In this document: positions 27,191 through 38,400 of the stretch, piece after piece | Position numbering within the stretch: the first letter of the stretch is position 1 | Layout: every line of letters starts with the position of its first letter | From: Vreelandella songnenensis | GTDB taxonomy: Bacteria > Pseudomonadota > Gammaproteobacteria > Pseudomonadales > Halomonadaceae | Direction: 5' to 3' | Length of the DNA: 64,000 nucleotides | Assembly (NCBI RefSeq): GCF_003002925.1 | Contig: NZ_PVTK01000002.1 | Coordinates: forward strand, 124,001-188,000 | Position numbers and translations under genes: made by a program | Notes under the pieces: generated by a model | What the model was told of the DNA's origin: nothing | The model's input: only the letters and a program-made list of their open reading frames with translations | The model's database searches: none

Positions 27191-28710
27191 GACGGTTTCT
27201 CATCATCGGTAATCGGTTTGAAGCGGCGCAGCTCAAGCAAACGGTAGCCGGTGTAATTACCCAGCAGCAGAATCAGCGCCATCAGGATCAGCTGAACACC
27301 CAGGAAGTTGAAGGTAATGTGGCGTACCCAGGGATTGTTCATGGCCAGATAAGCGAGTACCGCTGTCAGGAGGCTACCGCCGCCCTGAATCAGCACCTGC
27401 TTGGGGCCTTCCTCTTCCCAGAGGATCGACATCCGCTCGATAGTCCAGGCCAGAATGATCATCGGGAAGAACGTGACCGTAAGCCCTGCGCTCAGCCCCA
27501 TTCGGTAGGCCAGAACGGTGAAGATAGAGATGATGGCTATGACCGTTATGATGACCGCCGAAACCCTGGCTACCAACAGCAAATTCAAATACGACAAGTA
27601 GTTACGAATGACTAGGCCGACGGCGACGATGAGCAGAAAGCCAATCAGACCCGTCAGCAGGGTGGTTTGTATAAAGGCGAGGGCAATCAGCACTGGCATG
27701 AACGTGCCCGAGGTCTTGATGCCCACCAGTACACGCAGAAACACCACAACCAGCGCGCCGATCGGGATCAGCAGAATGGTCTGGAAAAGCGCCTGCTCTT
27801 CCAGCGGCAAGCTGTGAATCGAGAAGTTGAGCAGAGTGTCTTCCGAGTAATGGTTTCGTACTGCAGCGGAGGCTGGCTGGTGATGGGTCAGCATGGAAAA
27901 GGCAACGCGGGAGTTGGTGCCGCCCTGAACTTCCAGTACGGCGCGGCCACCGGTTTCCCATAGCAGCAGGTTATCCGGCTGACCCTGCTCGCCGGTCATG
28001 GGATTGAACAGCGACCACTGGTTGGCAGGCTCATTAAACACCTGGATCCAGCTGCTGAGCGACTGGCGGCGACGCCCATCTTCCAACAGTAAACCGCTCA
28101 CTTCCCGGGCCTGTACACCGGCCTGGTTCAACAGACGAACGATCAGGGCAGAGGGCGTCTCCTGGGTAAGCAGCAAACGTGCGTTTTCCCCCTGGCGCTC
28201 ACCATTGACATCCAGAATCAGCTCGCGTGCAAAGGTCTCGTTATTGGCACTACGTGCCCACGCCCGGTCAATCAGTTGACTTGCAGCAGACTCGTAGGGG
28301 CTTTCCCAAGGGGTAGCGGTTCTCAGACCAGGCGGCGTTTGCACCGGTGGGCGGGCATCCGGTGACACCAGCATTTGCACGGAGTAGTAGAGCTGCTGGC
28401 TGCCGGCCGCCTCGCGAATGGTCCACTGCGCCTGGCGGCCCAGCTCGTCGGCCTGGTAGGCCAGCCCGTAGCCCGAGGACGCGGTATTTTCGGTCAGAAC
28501 GCGAAAGCCGTTCTGATGCGAAGGCAGGGCCAGATCCACCTCGACGGGGCCGTTTTGTGCGTTGAAGTTGATAACGGCTTCGACTTCCCACACCTGGCGC
28601 TGTTCGCCTGGTATCCAAGGAATTTCAAACTGCAGATGCCTGTGCACGCTGGTGGCAATACCTGCCACCAGAAGTAAACCTACGATTATGTAAAACGGAA
28701 GCCGGGACAT
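27187..28710 (-). CDS. Inactive transglutaminase domain fused to seven membrane helices
   Basis: A 507-residue inner-membrane protein: one N-terminal segment (about 5-23), a large presumably periplasmic region (about 25-300) matching the inactive transglutaminase-like domain, then a C-terminal bundle of about seven helices (about 308-490). The transglutaminase Cys-His-Asp triad is not evident, consistent with the 'inactive' family name. It probably links the lipoprotein protease family member outside with the ATP-grasp ligase inside. Function is unknown. Confidence 0.87.
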   Translation of the reverse strand: MSRLPFYIIVGLLLVAGIATSVHRHLQFEIPWIPGEQRQVWEVEAVINFNAQNGPVEVDLALPSHQNGFRVLTENTASSGYGLAYQADELGRQAQWTIREAAGSQQLYYSVQMLVSPDARPPVQTPPGLRTATPWESPYESAASQLIDRAWARSANNETFARELILDVNGERQGENARLLLTQETPSALIVRLLNQAGVQAREVSGLLLEDGRRRQSLSSWIQVFNEPANQWSLFNPMTGEQGQPDNLLLWETGGRAVLEVQGGTNSRVAFSMLTHHQPASAAVRNHYSEDTLLNFSIHSLPLEEQALFQTILLIPIGALVVVFLRVLVGIKTSGTFMPVLIALAFIQTTLLTGLIGFLLIVAVGLVIRNYLSYLNLLLVARVSAVIITVIAIISIFTVLAYRMGLSAGLTVTFFPMIILAWTIERMSILWEEEGPKQVLIQGGGSLLTAVLAYLAMNNPWVRHITFNFLGVQLILMALILLLGNYTGYRLLELRRFKPITDDEKPS

Positions 28711-28748
28711 GAAAATTCCTTTCAGCGAAAAGCGGCAGGGTAGTGCGG

Positions 28749-29597
28749 TTACTCTTCGGTATCGTCTTGGTCGACTGCTTCATCTTCAGCGGCCTGTTCA
28801 GCGGATTCGCCACCAGGGAATTCCGGACGCTCATGCACATAGGACTGTGCTACATCGATTACCGCAATATCCATCAGAAAACGTCGGCCCAGCAGTACCG
28901 GGAAATCAAGATGACTTCGATCATTAAGGGTGAACTGAACGTTTTCGCGAATCGGACCAAGGGTCATCAATAGTGAAATGACCGGGCGAGACTCTTCACC
29001 TGAGGCCTGAACGATGCGCACGCGACGATCTACCGGGGCTTCAATCCATTCATCGCGCAGTGATTCAACAACCACATCATCATCATTGAGGGCCAGCTTG
29101 AAGCGCACCCAGTCCTCACCGTCGCGTTCGAAACGGGTGATATCAGATGCTGACAGTGACGAGGTATTGGCGCCGGAATCAACCCGAGCCTTTAAATAGG
29201 TGCCGATGCTGGGCAAGCCTACCCATTCACTACGCCCGACAATGGTCTTTGTTTCCAGCGTGTCAGGAATATCGCACTCTTCGCGAATGATGATGGGTTC
29301 TTCGCCACGGGCTTCCAGCTCTTGGATGTCACTGCGAAGCGAGCGCAGAAGACCGCCTACTTCTCGTACGTCTGCGGTCAGGGCCTGCTGCTGAGTGAGC
29401 TGTTGCTGCTGGTGTTGAGTGGTCGCGTCACACTGTTGAGACAGGGAATCCTGAAGTTCAAGCATCCGGGTAGTGAACGCCGCTTCGCTAAGCGGTGGCG
29501 GTTCAGTTGATTCGGGCTGCTGTAGGGCACAACCTGAGAATAGAAGTGATAAGCCAGCCATCAGCCACAAAACACCTGGGCGCATAACGAGGGACAT
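28749..29597 (-). CDS. Retropepsin-like 'ATP-dependent zinc protease' family lipoprotein
   Basis: A 282-residue protein. An N-terminal signal ends in a near-consensus lipobox (LFSGC, Cys23), with Ala after the Cys suggesting outer-membrane sorting. A short Gln-rich coiled coil follows (about 40-95), then the COG4067 domain (about 115-260) with the retropepsin-type active-site motif VDSGANTSSLSA (Asp140) and LLGRRFLMD. A soluble relative, RimB, is a retropepsin-like protease partnered with RimK in pseudomonads; this exported form belongs to a different neighbourhood. The acidic C-terminal tail is low complexity. Met5 (29585) is an alternative start. Confidence 0.85.
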   Translation of the reverse strand: MSLVMRPGVLWLMAGLSLLFSGCALQQPESTEPPPLSEAAFTTRMLELQDSLSQQCDATTQHQQQQLTQQQALTADVREVGGLLRSLRSDIQELEARGEEPIIIREECDIPDTLETKTIVGRSEWVGLPSIGTYLKARVDSGANTSSLSASDITRFERDGEDWVRFKLALNDDDVVVESLRDEWIEAPVDRRVRIVQASGEESRPVISLLMTLGPIRENVQFTLNDRSHLDFPVLLGRRFLMDIAVIDVAQSYVHERPEFPGGESAEQAAEDEAVDQDDTEE

Positions 29598-29689
29598 CCT
29601 TGAAAATAAAAAAGGAATGATAAGGAGAAGCGAGTCCGGTTGTCCAACGTGATAACAGTTTTTTGAACTCTATCTGACACCCTATTTAA

Positions 29690-29705
29690 CATAATATATA
29701 TTATG
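29690..29705. promoter_or_regulatory. 16-bp perfect palindrome upstream of the protease-family gene
   Basis: CATAATATATATTATG is its own reverse complement, about 95 bp upstream of the leftward protease-family gene. It offers -10-like sequences on both strands and could be an operator. Confidence 0.4.
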
Positions 29706-29899
29706 CGAACACTAGGTGATGGATCGTGGAGCAACCAACCCGGCAGCCTACTGGACACTTACATGCTTAGGCAAGTACTGATACGAACTCTGCGTTTTCG
29801 ATTCATTAATGTGAGTACCGGGCTTAATGATCTCAGGCACTTTGACTATCGCACGTGCCTTACCAGGTATTTACTCGACGTTCCCTGATCTCTTCGCAT

Positions 29900-29929
29900 A
29901 AAAAAGCAGCCTGCTAAACGCAGGCTGCT
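29900..29929 (-). terminator. Terminator of ectABC
   Basis: agcagcctg - 7-nt loop - caggctgct hairpin with a six-base A-run on its left, which reads as a T-run on the minus strand, 20 bp past the ectC stop. Confidence 0.9.
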
Positions 29930-29949
29930 CTTGAAAAACTTGCTATGGC

Positions 29950-30345
29950 CTAGTCTTCTGAAGGCGCATAGGAGCCGTCTTCGCGGTGTACTTCGTTACC
30001 GCTTAGGGCCGGTGTAAAGACGCAGGCAACCGTCATGCCTTTTTCCTTGCCACGCAGCAGGTGCTCATCGTGTTTATCGAGTAGATAGATATCGCCAGCC
30101 TTGATGGGCCAGATCTTGCCATCTGCCAGCGTTTCCACTTCACCTTCGCCTTCGTAGCAGAACACGGCTTCATAATGGTGCTTGTACTGAATATGGGTTT
30201 CTGTGCCCGGGAAGATACGCGTGATATGAAACGAGAAACCCGCGTTATCTTCAGCCAGTACCAGGCGCGTGCTGTCCCAGTTACCGTTTTCAGCCGTTAC
30301 CAGCCGATCTGTCTTGCGTGCTTCTTCAAGGTTGCGAACAATCAT
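29950..30345 (-). CDS. ectC: L-ectoine synthase
   Basis: A 131-residue cupin enzyme that cyclises N-gamma-acetyl-L-2,4-diaminobutyrate to ectoine with loss of water. The barrel carries [20 protein letters not shown] (near 45-64), which includes metal and substrate residues, and the family opening [12 protein letters not shown]. Length matches other EctC proteins. Last gene of ectABC, 73 bp after ectB. I looked for a separate sigma54 promoter before ectC, as reported in H. elongata, and did not find a good match. Confidence 0.97.
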   Translation of the reverse strand: MIVRNLEEARKTDRLVTAENGNWDSTRLVLAEDNAGFSFHITRIFPGTETHIQYKHHYEAVFCYEGEGEVETLADGKIWPIKAGDIYLLDKHDEHLLRGKEKGMTVACVFTPALSGNEVHREDGSYAPSED

Positions 30346-30418
30346 AAATTACTCCGTTACAAGATGGCTGTCAGCCCAGCCACCAGATTTCGTCAGTTAA
30401 CGTGGGTGATTGACTCGT

Positions 30419-31741
<1,323 letters not shown>

Positions 31742-31758
31742 CTACTCGAGAGTTATGA

Positions 31759-32337
31759 TCAGCAGTGATCGATTTGAAACGGACCGATACGAACCAGGTT
31801 TTCCGGATCGTGCTCACCACCAAGCTGTTCTGTCGAAAAGTACTCACGGCTATTGAGCGGTGCATGCCAGCGCGCGGCCAGGCGGCGAAAAAGCCCCCAG
31901 GAGGCCCGATTGTCAGGCGTAATGGTGGTTTCCAGATGATGAATATCGGATAGCTCCGGACGTGCCAGGATAGCGTCTACCAAACGCCGGGCAAGCCCAG
32001 TACCGCGGGCCTTCTCACCTACGGCTACCTGCCACAGAAAGTAGGTGTCGGGAGCATTATCCTTGATATAACCAGAGACAAATCCAACGATCTCACCCTC
32101 TTCATTGGTCGCTATGGCACAGGTGTCACGAAACTGGGTAGCAAGAAGCAGGTAAGCGTAGGCAGAATTCACATCCAGCGGTGGGCACGCTTTAACCAGC
32201 TCGAATATCCCCCAGCCATCGTCTGCATTGGGCTTGCGTATAAATAGCGGCGTTTCGACAAAGCCGACTACCGCATCAGCCACCGTTGGCCGAGCAAGGT
32301 CCGACGAGGAAGTAAAAGGTTGTATAGGTGTATTCAT
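31759..32337 (-). CDS. ectA: L-2,4-diaminobutyrate gamma-acetyltransferase
   Basis: A 192-residue GNAT enzyme that acetylates the gamma-amino group of diaminobutyrate. The acetyl-CoA loop is VGEKARGTGLARRLVDAIL (near 106-124), preceded by YFLWQVAV. First gene of ectABC, read from a near-consensus sigma70 promoter. No ectR, ectD (hydroxylase) or dedicated aspartokinase lies in the window. Confidence 0.96.
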   Translation of the reverse strand: MNTPIQPFTSSSDLARPTVADAVVGFVETPLFIRKPNADDGWGIFELVKACPPLDVNSAYAYLLLATQFRDTCAIATNEEGEIVGFVSGYIKDNAPDTYFLWQVAVGEKARGTGLARRLVDAILARPELSDIHHLETTITPDNRASWGLFRRLAARWHAPLNSREYFSTEQLGGEHDPENLVRIGPFQIDHC

Positions 32338-32369
32338 GGTTATGCTTCGCTGTAGCGAATTTGTTGTTC

Positions 32370-32398
32370 ATTATAACAGCTGATTATTACCAATTCAA
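32370..32398 (-). promoter_or_regulatory. Strong sigma70 promoter of ectABC
   Basis: On the minus strand: TTGAAT (32398-32393), exactly 17 bp, TATAAT (32375-32370), about 32 bp before the ectA start. Nearly consensus, so basal expression should be high. Confidence 0.75.
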
Positions 32399-32525
32399 AA
32401 ATCATGTTATTCACCGCCCTGTTTTCCATAACGAGGGGTTATATATAGCCTGCCAAACGACGCCCAGGCCACCAAACTGAAGGGTAACGATACGAGTTTA
32501 GTCTAACTATTCCCTAGGCGAGGCA

Positions 32526-32552
32526 TAAAAAAAGCGAGCCTTTAGCTCGCTT
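32526..32552 (-). terminator. Terminator of gor
   Basis: aagcgagc - 5-nt loop - gctcgctt with a seven-base A-run on its left (T-run on the minus strand), 12 bp past the gor stop. Confidence 0.88.
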
Positions 32553-32564
32553 AAATAATCTATA

Positions 32565-33947
32565 TCAAGACCTGGTTTGGGTTCTCAGCGTGACAAACTC
32601 CTCAGCGCTGGTGGGGTGAATACCCACCGTCAGGTCGAAGTCCTCCTTGGTCAGGCCGGCCCGTACCGCAATCGCAATGCCTTGGATAATTTCACCGGCC
32701 TCTTCGCCAACCATGTGAGCGCCCACCACGACGTCTGTCGCATCGTCGACAACCAGCTTCATCAAGGTACGCTCCTGGCTTCCCGACAGCGTATGCTTCA
32801 TGGCGCGAAACTCGGTGGAATAGACCCGGATGTTGGCGAATTGCTTCCTGGCTGCTTCTTCACTTAACCCAACGGTACCGATATTAGGCTGGCAGAAGAC
32901 GGCCGTGGGAATCTTGGTGTAATCCAGCGGTTTGGGCGTCGTATCCTTGAAGTGATGCTCGACGAGCTGCATGGCTTCGGTAATCGCCAGTGGCGTAAGC
33001 TCGGGCCCTTCAGTCAAGTCTCCCAGTGCCAGTATTGAAGCCGCTGACGTCTCGAAGCGTTCGTTAACCGGTATCTTGCCGTTTTCATCCAGAGTGATAC
33101 CGAGCTTTTCCAGACCCAGGCCTTCAACGTTGGCTCTGCGCCCAGTGGCGGCCAGCACGGCATCCACTTCCAGCGTTTCACCCGTAGTGAGCTGCACGCT
33201 GTACCCTGAGTCCGACGCTTCTATGCGCTCGATGTTGGTATCGAAGTGCAGGTTGACGCCCTTCTTCTCCATCTCATTACGCGTAAACTCGCGTACTTCG
33301 TTATCGAATGGCTTGAGGAACAGGTCACCTCGATAGACCAGATGAGTTTCACTACCCAGTCCGTTAAAAATACTGGCGAACTCGACGGCAATATAGCCGC
33401 CGCCCAAGACTAAAAAGCGCTTGGGGAATGACGCTAGATCAAATACTTGATTGGAATCCAGCGCATGCTCCTTGCCTGGAAAGTCGGGAACCCAGGGCCA
33501 GCCGCCGGTCGCCAGAAGAATTTTCTTTGCCGTCACGTGGCTTACGCCGCTGTCATCCTTCAGCGCTACCGTATGTGCATCGACAAGCTCACCGCGCGCG
33601 TTAAGCAGCGTGACGCCGGCACCTTCCAGTAGACGCTGATAGATTCCATTCAATCGTTTGATCTCGCTGGTCTTGTTATCACGCAGCGTGGCCCAGTCAA
33701 ACGTGGCCGGCTCGGAAAGCTGCCAGCCGAAACCGGCGGCATCATCAAAACTGTCGTGAAAATGCGCCGCGTATGCGTAAAGCTTCTTGGGGACGCAACC
33801 AACGTTGACGCAGGTTCCACCAAGATAGCGGTCTTCAACGATAGCGACGCGCGCGCCGGTGGCGGCCGCCATACGGGCAGCGCGAACCCCGCCCGAGCCG
33901 GCGCCAATCACTAAAAGGTCATATTCGTATCCGGAATCGGCTACCAT
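32565..33947 (-). CDS. gor: Glutathione-disulfide reductase
   Basis: A 460-residue FAD/NAD(P)H disulfide oxidoreductase. FAD motif GAGSGGVRAARMAA (near 16-29); redox-active cysteines in GGTCVNVGCVPKKLY (near 43-57); NAD(P) motif LGGGYIAVEFASIF (near 176-189); C-terminal catalytic His in GIHPTSAEEFVTL (near 443-455). It regenerates glutathione with NADPH. Divergent from the carbonic anhydrase gene, ends at a clear terminator. The related trypanothione and mercuric reductases are excluded by overall length and pattern. Confidence 0.94.
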   Translation of the reverse strand: MVADSGYEYDLLVIGAGSGGVRAARMAAATGARVAIVEDRYLGGTCVNVGCVPKKLYAYAAHFHDSFDDAAGFGWQLSEPATFDWATLRDNKTSEIKRLNGIYQRLLEGAGVTLLNARGELVDAHTVALKDDSGVSHVTAKKILLATGGWPWVPDFPGKEHALDSNQVFDLASFPKRFLVLGGGYIAVEFASIFNGLGSETHLVYRGDLFLKPFDNEVREFTRNEMEKKGVNLHFDTNIERIEASDSGYSVQLTTGETLEVDAVLAATGRRANVEGLGLEKLGITLDENGKIPVNERFETSAASILALGDLTEGPELTPLAITEAMQLVEHHFKDTTPKPLDYTKIPTAVFCQPNIGTVGLSEEAARKQFANIRVYSTEFRAMKHTLSGSQERTLMKLVVDDATDVVVGAHMVGEEAGEIIQGIAIAVRAGLTKEDFDLTVGIHPTSAEEFVTLRTQTRS

Positions 33948-34000
33948 TCTTTACTCCTGTAAATGCTCATACGTACTGTTACTTTAGTCGCGTATGCTTA

Positions 34001-34029
34001 TTGACCTGGCTGACTGGGAAGGTTACAAC
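34001..34029 (+). promoter_or_regulatory. Candidate sigma70 promoter of the carbonic anhydrase gene
   Basis: TTGACC (34001-34006), 17-bp spacer, TACAAC (34024-34029), 57 bp before the start codon. Confidence 0.5.
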
Positions 34030-34086
34030 CTTTTTACCCCTGATGTACCCAACCCTAACCTGACGATATGATGAAACGGAGACTCC

Positions 34087-34734
34087 ATGTCTAACCCTAT
34101 TGCGACGCTCCTTGACAATAATCGTGCCTGGGCTGAACGCATGTGCGAAGAGGATCCCGACTTTTTCAAGCGCCTATCAGACCAGCAGAATCCCGACTAT
34201 CTATGGATAGGCTGCTCGGATAGCCGAGTACCTGCCAATCAGATTATCGCTCTACCGCCCGGCGAAGTGTTTGTTCACCGCAACGTTGCCAACCTCCTGC
34301 ATCACACCGACATGAACGCACTCTCGGTCGTTCAGTATGCGGTGGATGTATTGAAAGTCAGCCATATCATGATTGTGGGGCATTATGGTTGTGGCGGTAT
34401 CCGTGCGGCAGTCACCGGCGGTGAATGCGGCGTGGTGGATTACTGGCTGCATTCAGTACGGGAACAGTATAACCATCATCGCCATTCACTCGAGCATCTT
34501 GCTCTTGATGACCAGGTCGACCGCATGTGCGAGCTGAACGTCAAGGCGCAGGTTAACAGCCTGTGCCGTACTAAAATCCTGCAGCGCGCCTGGCAGCGCG
34601 GCGAATCGATTTCCGTTCACGGCTGGGTCTATGGCTTGAGTGATGGCCGCGTCAAGGATCTCAAGTGTACCGTGACCGGGCTGGATCAGGTGGAAACCCT
34701 TTACCGTATTGACCGCCTGCAACCTAGCGATTAA
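34087..34734 (+). CDS. can: Beta-class carbonic anhydrase
   Basis: A 215-residue zinc enzyme for CO2 hydration. Zinc ligands Cys43, His99 and Cys102 and the Asp45/Arg47 dyad are visible in WIGCSDSRVPAN and GHYGCGG. This is the same type as E. coli Can, needed at low CO2 to supply bicarbonate. Single-gene unit with its own terminator. Confidence 0.95.
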   Translation: MSNPIATLLDNNRAWAERMCEEDPDFFKRLSDQQNPDYLWIGCSDSRVPANQIIALPPGEVFVHRNVANLLHHTDMNALSVVQYAVDVLKVSHIMIVGHYGCGGIRAAVTGGECGVVDYWLHSVREQYNHHRHSLEHLALDDQVDRMCELNVKAQVNSLCRTKILQRAWQRGESISVHGWVYGLSDGRVKDLKCTVTGLDQVETLYRIDRLQPSD

Positions 34735-34765
34735 CTCGCGGTTCAGCACTACTGGCCGCTTATGT

Positions 34766-34797
34766 AAAACGACTACCGCTTGGCGGTAGTCGTTTAA
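34766..34797. terminator. Bidirectional terminator, can / msrA
   Basis: aaaacgactaccgc - ttg - gcggtagtcgttt hairpin with A and T runs on the two sides, between convergent genes. Confidence 0.85.
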
Positions 34798-34829
34798 GGT
34801 ATGCCCTTTCCTATCTACTGCACTGCCGG

Positions 34830-35441
34830 TTAGCCACCGATCGGGCAAGTAACACCGGTGCCCTTGAGACCACAGTAGCCATCGGGATTCTTGTCCAGGT
34901 ACTGCTGGTGGTACGTTTCTGCAAAATAGAAGGTATCCAGCGGCTTGATCTCGGTGGTGATGTGGCCGCGGTTTGCCGCGCTTAACGCCTGCTGATATAC
35001 CTTGGCGCTTTGCTCCGCCGCCTGCTGCTGAGCCTGTGTCGTCGTATAAATGGCCGAGCGGTACTGCGTGCCGATATCGTTACCCTGGCGGTTACCCTGG
35101 GTGGGGTCATGCTGTTCCCAGAATACCTGCAGCAGAGCTTCGATATCGGTCTTGCTCGGATCATAGATGACGCGCACCACTTCCGTATGACCGGTACGCC
35201 CGGAGCAAACCTCCTTGTAGCTAGGGTGCTCCGTCGAGCCACCGGCGTAACCCGCTGCCGTCACGTAAACCCCCGGCTGCTGCCACAGCAGGCGTTCGAC
35301 ACCCCAGAAACAGCCCATTCCCAGTACGATCTCTTCGAAGTTCTCCGGATAAGGCCCCTTTAATGAGTGGCCATTGATGGTATGCACGTCACCGGTTTCG
35401 ATAGGTGTGCGCTGCGTATTGCCACCGTTTAGATTGAACAT
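34830..35441 (-). CDS. msrA: Peptide methionine-S-sulfoxide reductase MsrA
   Basis: About 203 residues from ATG 35441, 10 bp after the tamB stop with a GAGAGG ribosome site; a reading from 35483 would overlap tamB. Active-site [13 protein letters not shown] (Cys near 41). Recycling cysteines lie toward the C-terminus ([17 protein letters not shown]). It repairs the S-epimer of oxidised methionine in the cytoplasm. The position after tamB suggests cotranscription with envelope genes. Confidence 0.94.
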   Translation of the reverse strand: MFNLNGGNTQRTPIETGDVHTINGHSLKGPYPENFEEIVLGMGCFWGVERLLWQQPGVYVTAAGYAGGSTEHPSYKEVCSGRTGHTEVVRVIYDPSKTDIEALLQVFWEQHDPTQGNRQGNDIGTQYRSAIYTTTQAQQQAAEQSAKVYQQALSAANRGHITTEIKPLDTFYFAETYHQQYLDKNPDGYCGLKGTGVTCPIGG

Positions 35442-35451
35442 GTAAGCCTCT

Positions 35452-38400
35452 CTACTGCTGCTTGTAAATGACGGGGTCGCCACGACGGGAGAATGTGTAG
35501 ATCAAGTCCACCGCCTGGTTCGCGCCTGATACCGCCTGTACATATAGGTTACGCCATAGCGTATAGCGTAAGGTTAGTTCTGCAATCGGTGAGAAAATTC
35601 CCACGCCGTAGCTGATGCGAATATCATCGGTCAGCTGACCGCTGAGGGCGACCTGGCTTTCATCGCCGGCACCGGTGGTATCCAGGGCCAGATCATCAAT
35701 GCCAAAAGCTTCGCCGATAGAGCCGACCGCGCCCCCTGTACGTCCAAGCGACATGCCGATCAACGCCGTGGTCAGTGCACTGTCCATGCCGCCTCCTGCA
35801 TCCGGTGCGCGGCCGCGCAGCAGATAGGAGAGCGCCTGGGTTTCACCCATGGACGGCTCCGAGAAGATCATCACATTAGGCTCTTCGGCACTGCCGGTAA
35901 CGCGCAGTCCGGCGATCACATCATCCTCGGTTACCTCAGGATTGCGTATGGCCTCGAAGTCCAGCGTAGGTAGCGATGGCGGGCCACTGAACAGCAGTTG
36001 GCCACGCCGGATAAGCAGATCCTGACCAAACGCCTGGAAACGGCCATCGACCAGATTCACATCGCCAAACAGTTGAAGGCCTCCGCTATCCTGGCGGATT
36101 TCCAGCGTACCCCCTAGCCCAGACTCAAGCCCATACGCGGAAATCTGCATATCGCGCCCCAGAGTCAGGGTAATCAATACGTCAAGCTCCATACCCGTTT
36201 GGGCCAGCTCCTCGGCGGCGCTGGGGTCATCACCATTTGCCAGCGCACGTCGTTCGGCTTCTCTCGCCGCTTCTTCGGCAGCGCGGTCATCGCTCTCGGT
36301 AATGATTATTTCATCCGAGCTGGGCTCGATGGCCGATGAAGACCTGGAGCCGATTTCCAGCCGTGCCCAAGGCAGGTCCACATTCCCGCGTACCTGCAGT
36401 CGTTCTGGTGTGACCCGCACGCGAATATCGGGGGCTGCTTCCAGACGCCCGAACTGCGGCAGCACGAGAAGCAGCGGGTCCTGGGTAGCATTCAGGTCCA
36501 CCCCAATACGCCAGTCGTCGGCGCCAGGCCAGTAAGTATCGCCGGTAATGTTCAGGCGCCCCCGCTCGGCCGCCAGAAAACCGTTGATATCACCTTGCTC
36601 ACCGTCAAACGAAATGGTCAGCTCGCCATCGCGCACGTCCAGCGGAATATCCGGTCCGTGCAGGCGTAGTCCACGCAGTGCCAGGCTGCCCTGCAAATCA
36701 GGCTGGCCGGTGGTGCCGCCAATCTGTACGCGGCCGTCAATCGCGCCTTCAAGGCGGTCCATGTTGACGACCATGGGACGATAGGGTTCCAGCGACAGGT
36801 TGTTGGCCAGCAGCTCACCCTCCAGCCTGCCTTGGCCCATGGGATCGCTCAGCGAGAGGTTGAGCGTCAAATCGCCAGCCTCTGAAAACGATAGCACCAT
36901 GTTGGTATCCGCCTGAGACTGATTGGCCTGCAGTTGAGCGTCAAGGTTGATGGCGGGCAGCCGAACCGGCTGGCCATAATCATTGATGGCGGTGATTGCA
37001 AGCTCGCTGAGTACCTGAACATCGGCTTGCCAGCGCGCACCGCCCTGACGCCAGGCAAGCGTCGCGTCTGCGGTAGTGGCGCCTTCAAATGACCACTCAT
37101 CGGGCAGGAATGGCTCGAGCATTTCCATGGGAACTTCACGTACGGTCAGTACGGCGCGCCCTTGATCGGCTGATGCGTTGATGGGTTCCTGCGAGCAGAC
37201 CAGGCCGCCCTCTTCGCGGCGTAAACAGAACGGTGAAAGCCGTGCCTGACCGTTTGCCAGGTTATAGCTCAACTCAAGCGGAGCCTCCAGGCGAATGGTG
37301 CCCGCTTCCGAGTCAATTTCAAGCGGCGTTAACCGGCCCTGATACTGCTGGCGTGCCTGATCAAAACGGCCGTCCAGGCCAAGCGATGCCTGCTGAAGAG
37401 GAGTGTCGGGATCACCTTGGACATCAACCTCCAGCTGGTGCTGAGAAAGCCGGCCGGTGAGATTCAACTCTGCGGCCGTCAGCCGCTGGCCGCCGGCGAA
37501 TATCTGCTGCAAGCCAAGCTGGACATCGAGCCTTGGATCATCAAGCCCTTGTACCGTGGCGTCGAGTTCAAGGCGTTCTACGCTATTATCTGCAAAGCGC
37601 AGATCACGCCCCGCCAGGTCTGCCACGATTTCAGGCTGGGCGAAGCTGCCGGTCGCCCTTACTTCACCGCTCAAGGTACCAGCAAGTTCAGGAGAAAGGG
37701 TACGCAATTCCCGTAAGGCGATATCGGCATTTAGCGACATCGACTGCTCGCTCACCTGGCCGGAGGCTTCGAGCCGGTTGTTCCCTTGGGTGAACAGCAG
37801 TTCGTGGATATCCACTTCCATATTGCTGTTGGCATCCAGGGCGGCCTGCAGCGTTAAAGGATAGTCACGCAACTGCCCGCCGATATCGATGTTGGCAATG
37901 CTGACAGACCATATATCCCCCTGCTGACGCACCCCCAGCTCGATATCCCCGGTCAGGCTACCGTCCATCTGATCCACAAAGTGCGACGGGTCAAACTGCT
38001 CCAGCCGGATACGGGTATCAATCGTCAACGGGGCGAGCCAGTCGATTCGACCTTCGCTGCGCAGCGTGCTCTCTTCTACCTGAAGAGCCAGCGGCTGCCA
38101 CTGGAAGTGACTGAAATCACCCTGGCCGCTCAGCGATACCTGCGTAAGGGGTAGCTCAGGCCCTTGGGCGGCCAGCTGAATGTCAGCCTGGTAAGCCGTA
38201 AGACTTCCGGAGACAACAGCATCGACGGCTTCAATGACATAAGGAGGTGGCTGATCTTCGCCTTCCACGGCTGCATTTACCAGCGGCCATTGCAGGCGTT
38301 CACTCTGCAGGCGCGCTTCAAAAGGCAGCTCGGGGGCCAGTGCATTGACCTCGGCATCAAGCGTAGCCGTCACGATACCCGAGGCAGTCAGCTCAGCCTG

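Larger units (their letters stand above)
29598..29949. other. Intergenic region between protease-family gene and ectC
   Basis: No convincing gene lies in these 352 bases. They hold the ectC terminator at the right end, a 16-bp perfect AT palindrome at 29690-29705 and, presumably, the leader and promoter of the protease-transglutaminase-ligase unit. A 61-codon reading frame at 29703-29888 has no ribosome site and no recognisable content. Confidence 0.7.

Noticed and set aside
29703..29888. 61-codon plus-strand frame in the ect-protease gap
   Set aside because: No ribosome site, no similarity recognised, and its start lies in a palindrome.
30346..30418. Possible sigma54 promoter before ectC
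   Set aside because: Several GG dinucleotides occur but none has GC exactly 10 bp downstream with the flanking consensus.
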